A DNA stretch of 64,000 nt, taken from the NCBI RefSeq assembly GCF_964355755.1, contig NC_092675.1, forward strand, positions 19,172,912 through 19,236,911, given 5' to 3'. The stretch is from Antedon mediterranea (taxonomy: Eukaryota; Echinodermata; Crinoidea; Comatulida; Antedonidae). Below the pieces are notes generated by a model. That model did not search any database. It was not told the DNA's origin and saw nothing but the letters and a program-made list of their open reading frames with translations. Both the position numbers and the translations under genes were made by a program. Of the stretch, positions 34,100 through 46,639 are shown piece by piece. The stretch's first letter is position 1, and every line of letters starts with the position of its first letter.

Positions 34100-36575
34100 T
34101 CTCTGTGTGTACTGACACGAAGTGGCTAGTATGGTGTTTTAAAGGCTTAATTCCCAGCAGAATAAAAGTGCCGGCTTTACTTTCTTTAATAAAATACTTC
34201 ATATGATAATCTAAAAAAAGTAAACAAATATTACACATTTAGTTTTGTTGTAATATTTGTTTAACAATGAAATTACTGTATGAAAATAAACTTCAATTCA
34301 AAAGCTATTTATTATTATTGAAATAACATAAAAAATGTACGTAAATTTTTTCCAGTTGATTTTATCAGTTTAAGTTTTTACAACATAAGATTTTCAACAG
34401 TATGTTATTGTCTTATTTGATCATTAGAGTCAAAGGTTACAGACGTATATTCATGAGCAAACATCCAGGATGTGTAGCCATGAGACTAAAATACTGTTAC
34501 AATGATGCACGAGTTAAACAACGCACATTATTGTGCATTGCATGCTGGGCTCTTTTCACCACATGACTACATTTTTTAAAACTTACACTACAGCAACAAC
34601 ATAAAAATCATTTTTTTAAGATAATAGTAATTATTTGTGAAATGTAATGTAATAACATACTGAATGAATTACGGTAATTCTATTCACCTCACATGACATT
34701 TAAAATTGACAAAAATCAATGCCTGCATACAGAATTAAGGAAGCAAACAGTACAGAAAAAACCCTGTTGAATTTGCCTTTATGTATGAAGTACAGTAGGT
34801 ACACTAAAACCTGAAGGTATCTAATTAAAATTCATTCCAACAAAATTGTACAGAAAGTTAAAACATTTATAAATAAAATCGGTACAGTATATTAGGCCTA
34901 ACTGTATATTATCAAATCATCTTTATTTATAAACCAATTTATACTATGACAATTTTATTTTATATTACTTTAGAATTTAATTTTAATCAAGAAATGGCAA
35001 CAAACAATAATTGAAGAAAAAGTAATGTCAAGTTTGGGGTTGCTGCTTGAGATTTCCCAATTATGACCCTATCCTGCCAGCCACACTGTAACCATTTAAT
35101 AATAATATGTCATAAATTAAAACATACACAAAAACAAATTAATTGCCAATAACAAAAATATATGCAAGAACAAACCTTTTGAATTGGAAATTAGAATATT
35201 GGTTTCAAATCATCAATTTAAATAGCTACAGTAGGTCAATGGCCTTGCCTTTGTTTGTCTCACTGTAGCAGTATAGTGTGCGTAATAATTTATACAAAAC
35301 CACTGACCAATCACAGGGTTCAAATAATAGGGTGACTAAACAATTTATACTGTAGTTACCTCAAAATTGTTATTCATTTTAAATTCTATTGTAAAATTCA
35401 CAATATTTTAAACATGTTATCGCGCAACATTTATCAGCTGTGGTAGCCTTGTAAACAGAGTTTATGATAATTAAACAAATTCATTGTTCAACAATTATGA
35501 ATCATAAAAATAATAATGATGTTGATGAAATATTTGAAGGCTCAGTCATATTCTTGTAAAAATGTTGTATATGATGCTTAATTCTCTTATTTTTCAGATG
35601 GCTCCTAATCTTGCTGGGGCTACTGGCTGCACAGGATTGATCTATTATAAAAAATGTGCTAAATTTTAAAGATTACTGAAACATTGGACGTAGTTCAATA
35701 ACCAAAAACAATATAGTGTATATTCTTTACTAAATTATAACATTAGTTAATTTAGTCATACTGTACAGCATACAATTAGTACTGTTTATGTACAGTACAC
35801 CCTCTGTATAGTGTACACAGACCCTATATCTCCCAATTCATAACAATAATTTCTAAAATGCCCATTATGGTTACGATATGGAATGCTACATAATTAAAAT
35901 ACAGACACATTACATAACTGGAAATTAAACTCACTAGCTGGCTCTTAAATTTCAATTCTCAATATTGCTATTCATTCAATGTCATCCTATTTTCACACAT
36001 TTAACATTATTTGTAGCAGGCATTTTTCTATTTGTAATAATAGTTGAATATTTAATATGTGTCTACTGTACTGAAATAAAGTAAAATATCTAGCTTTTAT
36101 TTCATATTTTAAAATAAATGTATCATCATTAGGATTTTTTCCAGTTATGATTTAATGAGAATTGACAGATATTGCTGTTTGTACACTAGTTTATCTAGCT
36201 GGGAACTTTGTATAAAAATATAGCTCTACACTATGTCCTATAAAACAGTAGGTATTAATTATTATCCAAGTTGAGTTTAATGGACAGATTATAGAAACTA
36301 CTGTAGTATAAATGGTGCAATTGCAGATGGACTTAATCAAAGACTAATGCTATGTACCTACAACAACAAACAGTTCCTGGAAAAAGTGATCATTATCAGG
36401 TTCAAAGGTCAAAGTCAATGCACTGTACAACTATTGATTTTAAATTACACAATGGCTCCTAAAAAGCATGATCAGCATATTATGATGAATACTGTATATT
36501 GATAGAATTGAGAGGTACTGTATGTGTATTTATACAGCAGTAGTTCTATATATTATTATTATTATTACAAGTCTT
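34100..36575. other. AT-rich non-coding DNA
   Basis: Nothing recognised beyond AT-rich simple sequence. Confidence 0.4.
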
Positions 36576-36579
36576 TACT

Positions 36580-36760
36580 AAAGCGTGGTTCCCACTAGCG
36601 ACGCAACGCAAGGACGTAACGCAACGCAAGTGAATTGACCAATCACAAGGGATGTCTTATTCGCTTGTGATTGCTAACTGTCTATAACTTCGCTTGCCAT
36701 TGGTTAAAACGCTTGCGTTGCGTTTACGTCCTTGCGTTACGTTAGTGGGAACCCAGCTTT
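36580..36760 (+). mobile_element. 181-bp foldback element, hAT-like features
   Basis: Terminal inverted repeats of nearly 50 bp: GCGTGGTTCCCACTAGCGAC and AACGCAAGGACGTAACGCAA at the left, their complements at the right. The flanks read TTTACT on both sides, suggesting a target duplication of 6-8 bp. It is GC-richer than its surroundings and has no coding capacity. Confidence 0.85.
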
Positions 36761-38174
36761 ACTGTAACTGAGTACATGATGCAATTTATAAAGTAACATT
36801 ACAGTTACTGTAGAAGAAGGGAAGACAAAATGTAGGGATGTCTCCTGTAGGGATTGGCCGTAGTCTAAAGCATTCCTCATTTGTTTATTGAGTTGTCCGA
36901 AAAGAGGAGTTCTACAGTACTGTAAAAATAATAATTATTACAATTACTGTAAATTTAAATATTATAGTAACAATAATTAAATATAAATTAACCCTGTATT
37001 TACCATTTACCTATACCAATTTCAATACAGTATTCATAATTTTCAAAAGAATACTAAAAAAAAAAAATATTATAATTACTGTAAATGGTCGATCAGTAAT
37101 TACAGTAGAAAAAATACATTTACAACTACAGCACCTTGGCTAATGATATTACTGCAAGTACTACAGTACTACATAACAGTATGAATAATTGTTTTTACCA
37201 TGTAAACTAACGTGACCTGTACTCCATCACTGAACAAATTCCCATATCAAACTGATCTCATTGCCATTCCAAACGAGAGTTTCAATCAGCAAAATTAAGT
37301 AGTTCCTCGAGATGACCATTCAGATCAGTAGGCTTCTACTTTGACAACGATGCAACGTTTATGTATACACCACAGTCATACGTCGTCTATCCATGAACAA
37401 TTTTTCCAATCATGAAAATATTTGCCCGACACTGAGCTACAGTATAAAATGATTATGAAATTTGACAGGTCGGAAGCCCCTTTTCCCACAGTTAATTAAC
37501 GACTTGTTATCCAATTAGCGAAGGATACCCAACCTATCCTGTACGCTAAAAAACAATGTCAATAAAAGAAGTAAACTCGTCTGGGCTTCTAGCTTATGAA
37601 TAACACCTATGGAATTCTTTTGTAACAAGAAAATATATTCTATATAAAGCGTTAGTGAGTCAGTAAGGTTTGTCATGTAACGTCCAATAATTATGTATGT
37701 CAATATACAGTAAGTTGTATTATCATTAATCAGGCAGCCTATAAGTTCATTCTAAATACATAGGATGAACTTAAGCTTACATTTTCTTCAATGTATTTGG
37801 CACTATTATTTTTATACTTTCTATTCTCAATGTATACCATTTTCATCAGTCTTATATAGTTAAATTTTTAAAATCAAATAATGAATATTAAATTAATATT
37901 TTTTACATTCGTCATCTTGATTATCTAAAACTGGATCCTACATTTTTTATTTTGATTTGTTTTTAACTGTTCTGTATATCTTTTAAATTAGGCCTACTAT
38001 GTATTTATATATGTTTATTTACTTTTAAACGTATAACTGGACCATTTTGGAAAGCAGTACTGCGTTACTGAAAATGCAATCCAGTCAAAAGAAAGAATAA
38101 ATAAATAAATACCTGGATGTTGAGACTTAAAGCAGTATTGCTTCTGTGCCCCTTGTGACCAGAACATATTCTTC

Positions 38175-38455
38175 TTATATAGGCTGTACTTTAACGGGTG
38201 GTTTAGACCAGTGCTTTTTTAGTGCAGTTTTAAATTGGTTTAAATTTTGAGATTCAATCACATTTTTTGGCAAAGAGTTCCAACAATTTATAGATCTATA
38301 GAGAACATTTTCTTTCTTGCTTTTGATTTCACTTTTGGTTTCTGTATTTTTAGATAATGAACCCTTGTACTGGACACTCTACTCATCTTGAAAAATTTAC
38401 TGACATTTACTTTATCGATACTATTACTATCATTTTAAATATTTCATGATGAGCA
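38175..38455 (-). pseudogene. LINE reverse-transcriptase C-terminal remnant
   Basis: On the minus strand, one frame reads KFFKMSRVSSTRVHYLKIQK and a second frame continues VLYRSINCWNSLPKNVIESQ, then NLNQFKTALKKHW and a stop. The pattern SSTRGH...(V)N-WNSLP--V--A-S-N-FK-RLDKHW is the familiar end of non-LTR reverse transcriptases. The frame changes near 38312, so it is broken. A 3' region with TATTTATTTATTTATT follows at about 38110. Confidence 0.75.
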
Positions 38456-39837
38456 CTCTTGAGTAATGTAGCAAGATTCATCATTTAATAATACTCTTCT
38501 CTATGGTAAAATAACTTAATGAAGTCGTGTACACAGTTGGGTAAATACATTTTATGTAATGCTAGTGACGGTCTGTACGTATACAGTAGTTTTCAAAATT
38601 AATTTAATTAACCATCTATCTAAAGCATTTGACATCACATGTACAGTAATAGACTACGATGACTAATATTCCATTAACTGCTATAAAACATAAAATATTA
38701 CTTATATTGTACATTATAGAATATCATCAGAGATTAACTTCCCATTAAAGGGATGTCCCTGCCATGAAGTCATAACTAAAAATAGATTATTCAAAAAGAT
38801 TGATTCAGCCAATCAGAACTGTTCAATGGCTGACATATGCACTTTCAATTGATGATGTCATCACAAAATCAATATGTTATCAAGCAAATGTATACTGTAC
38901 CTGTAAAATGCAATAAAATAATATTTATATCTGATCTACTGTATATTTTTACACTTTACAGCCTCTGGACTGTAAAAGAAATTTCCGTATATTTTTTATT
39001 GGTCAAAAATATTCATTTATTTTGTAGAAAATTCAATTCAGTCAACATATTTATACTGGCCACCATAAAAACCAGTGACCAATGATTACTAAACCATGTA
39101 TGACGGCATCCTCATACTTATTTTTAATCTGTATTTTTTTAATATTCAGTATTAAAATAAATTCAAAAAAATAATATTCTGTTTTATTATAATATAATTT
39201 CATCAAATCATATTCAAAAACAAATATGTAATATGCACTGTTTGAACATTTTAATATTTAATATTCATAAACCCAATAATTTGACCAGAGTTAGTATTGA
39301 AAAAACAGCTCAATTCATTATTCTTTGATTAAATACTGTTCAAGTTAAGAAGTAATTTCCAGAATTGTAATCTTAGACAAAACATTGAATGTGAAAACTA
39401 ATCAATTTAAATCTAGAATATTTAATTTATTCCTCCTCCATAATTAGACTGTGACCCAGATAACAGTCTATTTAATACTTTTATTTATATAAATATTATC
39501 GAGAGGTAAGGAATGCAGTGTGTGAGGTAACAAGGGGTGGCTATGTACTGTAAGGGGATTTTGGGACCATAACCCCAGGCCTTATACTTCCTTACAATAT
39601 TGTATAACATTCAACATGTAGCCCTAGAGGGACCTTGGTTAAATAAGGAGGTGTCTGATCAGTTCGGCCGCCGGTTTATGGAATGACCAAATTCATGGCA
39701 CGTCACCAAGGGCAATTATGCATTTCGACCGCCAGATTGTAAGCATTGTTGAATATGTATGACATGCCATGTGTGCCAAAATATTTATATTCTACTAATA
39801 TTCCCTGAAATATAAACTCATACAGTTTTGATCTTTA

Positions 39838-40090
39838 GTACACAAAGGAAAAATTAGTTACAGTTCATTTTATTATTAGTATTAAAAACGTCATTATTTA
39901 CAATGTCGTGTTATAAAAAAAAGGGGACTCCTGGACTCCTCAGTCATCAGCCCATGACACATGCAACACAGCAACATAATTCTCTAAAATATTCGATAAA
40001 ATGGTAAAGTACACAAAGAAAAAATTAGTTATCGTTTATTTTATTATTATTAGTAATAAAAGACTTTTCTATTTACATACTATAACATGT
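39838..40090 (+). repeat. direct repeat pair, about 80 bp
   Basis: AGTACACAAAGGAAAAATTA at 39838 and AGTACACAAAGAAAAAATTA at about 40009 each continue GTTA--GTTTATTTTATTATTA and on to TATTTACA--CT-TAACATG. The spacing is 171 bp, with 90 bp of unrelated DNA between. Confidence 0.7.
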
Positions 40091-41487
40091 TTATATATTA
40101 TAATGAGTATTTATTGATTGGCGGGTGACAATGGACAGTCAGAAGGATCCACAACAAGAAGGCAATGTCTACGCCCACAGATCACATGGTAGCGCATATT
40201 ATTGTGCAGGAGGTACGCATGATTCTCAGACAAGTAATGGATTGAATCAAAATATTCATTCACTCATTCAATGCAGCCTACCTATGCAACTTTCACTTGC
40301 ACCACCACCGCCTGACGCGCCCCGAACCGATTAAATCAAGATGAGTCCGCGGCCGGTGGGCCTAAATTATACAACATACACCCTTGAAAATAATAAAATC
40401 ACAGCAATATACAATTTATTTTTACAACATTCTTAATCACAGATTTATATATTTTGCAAAAAAATGATTAAAAACTCACGCTAAACACTTTAACATTGTC
40501 AAATTAACATCTAATAATCCATTCGTTTTCGTACAGTACAGCGGTATTCCCCATTGACGAAAATTACACAGAAGAAAAGACGTCAGCAAAATTTTGTTCG
40601 TAAAGTGAAAGATAGAGGGCGTGAACACAATATTTTTGATCATCATTCACATCATCATAGTCAATAGAAAGTCAATTGACTATGACATCATATTTCAACA
40701 ATATTTATCATTATTATCATATCATCAATAGCAAAATTGTGTTATAATTTTCATAGTTTCAACATCAAGAAAGGATTCGCTTAAAAAATTAATTTTCTGA
40801 ATATAATTTATTTAATTTCCTTCTTAACCAGAAGTCGTCTAATAAGTTTGATGACCTCTAAACATCAATATTATTATAATATAAATTATAATATAATATA
40901 AAAATATATAATGAAATAGTTCGAACTGTATTGTTTATCTTTATTTCCATATTTCAAATTATAATAAATACAATTTCCAGGGACCTATCAGCTCTATTTT
41001 TCCAAATGTTTAACTCAACCCCAATCATGGTGGAGCTGAAAGTTGTGGCCAGTATTATATATTTTGTTTCACATTTCAACAAAATCATGCAAATTTCTAT
41101 TTCCGGTGACCTAGTTCAGTCTCAAGGGGTGGAGACTGGTCGGGGGTTAGTTCCGCACCCCAGACAGCAACCAGCCTAAACATCTGCGTTGGCAAGAGGC
41201 ATCCTTTAAAGTAGATAGCGAGAGATATGAAGGTAGGAATCGCAAAAATAGTATACAAATTTCCTAAATTAATATATATAAACACATCAGGCAATGAACA
41301 TTAATTCTAAACCGCCCGGTGATTTACTGAAATTTAATTAATTAATTTGAAATGATAAAGATGAGGAAATCTGTGAGAATGAGAAAAAGTCGCCCCAACC
41401 GGACCGCCTGCTTGATATGCAGATGTCCTAACCATATATAGATATCTCTCTTTTAAAATAAAAGAAAAACAAAAGTATTTTTCCAAA

Positions 41488-41567
41488 AAGAAGATTCGAA
41501 CCCAAGCTACTTAGAGTACTTGAAACATAGCATTATCCGTTACGACACAAAGTACATGACTGAACAG
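41488..41567 (-). mobile_element. tRNA-like SINE head fragment
   Basis: On the minus strand, TGTCGTAACGGATAATGCTA (A-box-like) is followed at tRNA spacing by GCTTGGGTTCGAATCTTC (B-box). The arms are imperfect. Confidence 0.5.
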
Positions 41568-41663
41568 CTGATAATAGTCTATTTATGCCTCATATTACGT
41601 AATTCATCATTACGTCATGGGTATACATATTCATCAACGTCATCTTGTATACAGTAAACAAGA

Positions 41664-41950
41664 TGGCCGGTTAGCTCAGTCGACTGAGCTTCGTATAACA
41701 ACACGAATGTCGTGGGTTCGAATCCCATGTAGATAAAATAGAGTTAAAGCTATGCAAGCTACTGGGTTTCGGGTAACAGAAATATACGTCCCCTTTCCAC
41801 CACACATCATGAGGCAGCAACATCAATGCATCTGGTGAGGTGGTTGAAACGACCCCAAGGCTGTGGCAAGGCCTTAGTGCTGAGGAGGCAGGGAGAGCAC
41901 ACCATAACATCTTTTTGTTACTGTTGCTTACGCCACTGTATTCGATCTCG
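41664..41950 (+). mobile_element. tRNA-derived SINE
   Basis: Head with TTAGCTCAGTCGACTGAGC (D-arm/A-box), TTCGT...ACGAA arm and GTGGGTTCGAATCCCA (T-arm/B-box). Then a body with TGGTGAGGTGGTTGAAACGA and CTGAGGAGGCAGGGAGAGC. The anticodon loop is 8 bases, so it is not a working tRNA. The 3' boundary is uncertain. Confidence 0.65.
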
Positions 41951-42149
41951 TCAATTTTATGTTTAGCGCCCTCAATTTTAATGTCGGAAAAAAAGGAATT
42001 ACAGTAATAGAAGAGAATGTATATCGAAATTAGTAGTTGTACGACAGACACGGTTTGGTATGCTGTGCGTTGTTATGCAAATGAGTTTGTGCAGGAACAC
42101 CCGCATTATACTACTAAATAATTCGAACCCGCCGTTCTTTTAAGTTCTT

Positions 42150-42476
42150 TTATGAGTGAGTGAGTGGCCGAGCGGTTAAGACAGTGGAACCGTAATCACG
42201 TAGCCATAACATCGGCAGGGGTTCGAGGCTCACTCACTCCATGGTTCTGGTGGTAGAACGAGTCTTCTCGGATAAGGACTATAAACCGTAGGCCCAGTGT
42301 ACACATCTAGCTCGTGTGCACTTTAAAGAACCTAGTACATCTTTCGAGACGAGTAGGGGGTTACCCCGGTGTATTAGTACATCACAGTCACTGATCACCA
42401 ACTGGGCCCTCTGGGAGACCAGTCTTTGACTGAAGAGGTTACCCAGTATAAAGATAAATTTCAAATTTCAAAATGC
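42150..42476 (+). mobile_element. tRNA-derived SINE with AAATTTC tail
   Basis: Leu/Ser-type head: GAGTGAG acceptor repeat, TGGCCGAGCGGTTAAGAC A-box, GGGGTTCGAGGCTCACTCAC B-box and closing stem. The body holds GTGCACTTTAAAGAACCTAG and ACGAGTAGGGGGTTACCCC, and the tail is repeated TTTCAAA. Close to 41664-41950, in the same orientation. Confidence 0.75.
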
Positions 42477-42479
42477 CTT

Positions 42480-44290
42480 ATATCCTCGCGCTCTAAATCG
42501 TAAAAGTGCGCAAATTTTAAAGAGAGATGTAAGTGTGCTGCTGCTGAACGAACACAATACGGGGCGCGAAACTTGAATTGAACCTCCTCTCTTTTATGTT
42601 AATCGTTCGTAAGCAGTTCAACGAGTCCCAGTTAATTAATACATTACAAGATTTAAAAAAAACCTTAAGAATAATGGTTTCAGGGATTTCGTCACTTTTA
42701 TGCTTAAAAGCTATATATTCATATCATAGTCACTTTAGTTATACATCAGAATCGTCTTTCTAAACGGTCGTGAAATAAATCTTTGAAAGTGGATGCAAGT
42801 TGTAGGCCTACCTGGTGAACACAGCTCGTTTTAAATAGTTATTGTGTTATGTATACTGGACGTTGTTATTACGAGTATGAGGTATTTTGAACAACACAAT
42901 AATATTAATTGGCCAATATACGACATTGATAAAATTGAACTATAAATGCAATAAGCTTGACAAATTGCGTCTCGAAGTGGGAGTAACGAAGAGTTCAGGA
43001 CGAGTGGGAGTGAATAAAAAGCAGAATCTAAATTTAAATTCAAACAGGAAAATAGTGTGTTCGTTCTCATGCACTGATTAATGTAATTTAATTAGGACAT
43101 GAGTAGGATAATTATTATATGGTGGGACACTATATTCCATCTTATACAAAGTAGTACAGTAGTAAATCATGCTCAGGATAAAAATTCAAGTTATGTAGGC
43201 CTTACGCAAGCATAGTTTTTGTTTGCATTAGTAGGCTAATAGGCCTAGCTAAGCATGGATTCATTAAAAAACCATCACTTAATTGATGAGATTTGTTTGG
43301 TAATGATGTGATTTCAGTTAAAAGAGAATTGGTAATCATGATTTCTGTAAGGAAAAGTTAAAATCGTTGGCTATTTATGATGGGGAAACGCACTACAAAT
43401 GCCACCACTCTCTCTAATCAAATTAATCGGACATTTTAATTCGCTACACCGACACACATGGTTTCAAATTGGAAATCATCGGTTCCCGAGGCCTATGGTG
43501 GTATACATACACAAACGAATTATCACTAAACTTAATGTGCAAACAAATAATTACCTACGCTCTAAACTAGTAAATCATGGTTAATTCCAAACTATCGATA
43601 CTTCACGTTAAGATAATGTATCCGCCTCCTCATTTTCTTCAGAAGACCAGTTCATCATGACATAAGCGTCTATTAGGCTAACACTTCATCTTGTTGCACG
43701 GGAAAATAAGCTCCAGTTCATTGATTAATTCAGCTAAAGTATATTACTAACTGTGAATTAGTAACTCAAATCTATAGATTAAATATATAACATTATATAT
43801 ATATACATATCTCTTATCAGAAGTCAATGTTCGCATTATGTAATTGACAGCTACTAAAAGCCTCAGATTTACCTATCAAATACAAGTTTTGGACGATCAT
43901 TTATCATTAACTAAATTCAAATTTAATCCGTTTCTCATCTGATCTCTCCCTCTCGTAGACGTTCTTTTACCGTCTCTCAATATTATACCTCATTCTTACT
44001 TCATCACGTGATCGTATCGATCAATTGAGTGGTAATACAGACGTCGTCGCAGTTGACTAAACCGATCATGCTCACTTCTTGAATCAATCACAGTAAAATC
44101 AATGCATCATAAAACAACACTCAACACAAATCCAAAACGTTTTCGATCAAAAGGAGCTTTTAATACTTCCTATACACATTATCGATGTTACGGTATTTTA
44201 TTTATAATACCAAAGAGAAATGCTTCATAAAAAAACTTAACATTTTTATACATATTATTATGTGGTCAGAAATAAACAGTTGTTTATCGT
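42480..44290. other. non-coding DNA, nothing recognised
   Basis: A TA-rich simple repeat lies at about 43790-43815. No gene recognised. Confidence 0.4.
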
Positions 44291-44299
44291 AAAAGGTAT

Positions 44300-44500
44300 A
44301 AGGGATGAGATGAAGGTTCACACCACCAAAGCAAAACGTAACGGCAGAAAAGGCTGTGCACACGTCCTACATTACGTTGCACTGTGCGCGCGCGCAAAGG
44401 CATGGGGATTATAACGCGTCCGTTGCAACGATGCATGCACGGACTACCGACGACTTACCCAGAGCGAATTTTGCTCTTGGCAATAAATGTTTTTCTTTGA
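44300..44500 (-). promoter_or_regulatory. CpG-dense region, alternative candidate promoter
   Basis: A short CpG cluster (TGCGCGCGCG, ATAACGCGTCCG, ACCGACGAC) within AT-rich DNA. On the minus strand it contains a donor-like site GG|GTAAGTCG at 44458. This suits an upstream promoter or first exon of JNK, or a promoter of an unrecognised transcript. The basis is composition and one splice-like site only. Confidence 0.3.
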
Positions 44501-45216
44501 TAACAAAATAGTTGTATTTAAGGTCAAGCGTCTAACGTTTATTTACTCACAAATTAATGCGATGATTCGGATCAGAGCAAATATTGATCAAGGCAAAATT
44601 ACAAATTATAGTCTAACACTGTTTTAATAAACCGCAACGTATATACATTTTAAAGTACATCGTTATCATCTCATCCCATAAAAATAAAATATTTATGTAT
44701 GCTTAACAAGACACTATCGAAAACATTTAATCTTTTTAATATCCCTTTCTGAGATATTTTGCTGCATACGGCACCCCATACTTTAACAAGCGTGTTTAAA
44801 AAATATGCGAGAAAACATTTTATTACATGAAAACGAAATAAAATAAAATTAACTTTGGTACCTCTTGCACAACTGACTTTTGTGGGTACTTAAAAAAGCA
44901 TCTGAAAATCTCAGATTACCGAGAATGATAAAAGTTGATTTCCATTTGCATGTTATATTCAAATGATATGCAAATGTTATGCAAATGCCCACAAGTTGGC
45001 ATACCTCACAACTAGTTTTACATAAGTTTCTCTCTATATATTGTGTTATCATACGTTACAAACATCTTATTCATTTACATTACTTTATTTACATCTGATT
45101 TACAAATAGATTAATTAAAGAAACATAACTATAATAAAATATAATATAACAGTAATTACAAGTGTGGTTAAATATAAATCATTCATTGTATATTCAATAC
45201 AACAATCCCCACTACT

Positions 45217-45558
45217 GTAAGGTCCTGTTTACACTATAATATTTATACAATATTATTGAGTGAATTCACTTCATGTGTAACATGGATAGTTTTTTATTTA
45301 AATGCAATGTTGTGTAAACATACATTATCTCACCTCATCTGAATGTTAATTAGGTATGTCAACGCATAAAATTAATTTGCATATTCATTGGATGTGTGAA
45401 CACACACTATTTAAATGAATTTGTATAAATGAACGTATCCAAATTCATTTTAAAATAGAATACACTATTCGCTTATACTTTTCTTTAACTTAAATTTCTC
45501 ATAGTGGGAACACACATTAACTCAATTTATTTTGGCTTACTGTGTAAACAGCACTTTA
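45217..45558 (+). mobile_element. foldback element of about 340 bp
   Basis: GTAAGGTCCTGTTTACACTA at the left; the right end reverse-complemented reads AGTAAAGTGCTGTTTACACA. The interior is AT-rich with no coding capacity. Confidence 0.5.
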
Positions 45559-46485
45559 CTATATGAGTCTGCTAATATTAATCAACAAATAAGCACTAAA
45601 CATAGGATACAACCTAAGTATCAATGAAAACTGAAAACAAATGTATTGTAATATACAATCATTTAACACAATATATTAATGAGAATACTTTAATATATTT
45701 TACTGTTAATTGTGGCATCTCTTTCAACAAAAATAAGTCTTTAAAAATATAAAGTAAAATCGTAATATATGAGAGTATCATTACCTTTTTATCAGAAATA
45801 CCACTATGTTTATACATTAAATACTAAATAATGTATTAAAAATAATATTAGTGACATGGAAAAGAATTTAATATTTTAATACAAGAAAAAAAAATCAAAA
45901 CAGAAACAGCAATAATATAAAAACTATTAATAATAAACAATTAACATCTCGGCCTAACAGTGTTTGTGATCAAGAAAGAATAATTCAGAGTTTAGCCTTT
46001 GTCTTGGTGCTATCAAGCCTGGTAAAGTAGTTACTAATAAGGGTCATTATACCTCTAGTTTTGTGTATAACTATAAATGAATAATATATATAGTTTCAAC
46101 ATGCTAGGATACTTAGCTAAATTTTAGCACAAATGGTGTATGTAAATAGATTGTTTGTAATTTGTAAATTGAAAGATGTTACTATAGGCCTACTAAAAAC
46201 AAAATAAAACATTAATCTTACATAACTTGCATACTAAATTAAGTTTTTTTAATGTGCACCATACAACCTTTTACCGGAATGAAATAATAACAAAGGTGAT
46301 ATAAGTACTAAAGTGATGTTATACACGGCACCATAAACACAAAAATAATCACATTTTATCTATTTTTTATTCCAGGAGAAACACAAACATAGAAACAAAA
46401 CAGAAACCTTTACTAGAAGCCAGCCATCTCTGGCAAGTGGTTCTTAAATAGAGGCTAACCAGTGTTGGATCACATATAGAATAAA

Positions 46486-46635
46486 TATCTACATGGACTA
46501 ATAGTTCAAGATGTGATCCTTTATTAGGGGATGTTAATGAACTATCTACAAAATTAAAAACAGTATTGAAATGAGTTGTATCTACATAAACCATTAGTCC
46601 CAGATGTGGTCTTTCATTAGAGGGTAATCTTTATT
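46486..46635 (+). repeat. diverged tandem duplication, period about 93 bp
   Basis: TATCTACATGGACTAATAGT and TATCTACATAAACCATTAGT start matching blocks that continue AGATGTGATCCTTTATTAGG / AGATGTGGTCTTTCATTAGA. Confidence 0.65.
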
Positions 46636-46639
46636 GTAT

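Noticed and set aside
34545-34565. GGCTCTTTTCA resembling a histone mRNA stem-loop
   Set aside because: The second arm of the hairpin is missing and no histone gene is nearby.
40125-40334. 69-codon + strand frame starting MTMDSQKDPQQ, GC-richer than its surroundings
   Set aside because: No recognised family, no splice context and no second exon. The composition may reflect an old element. Not enough to call a gene.
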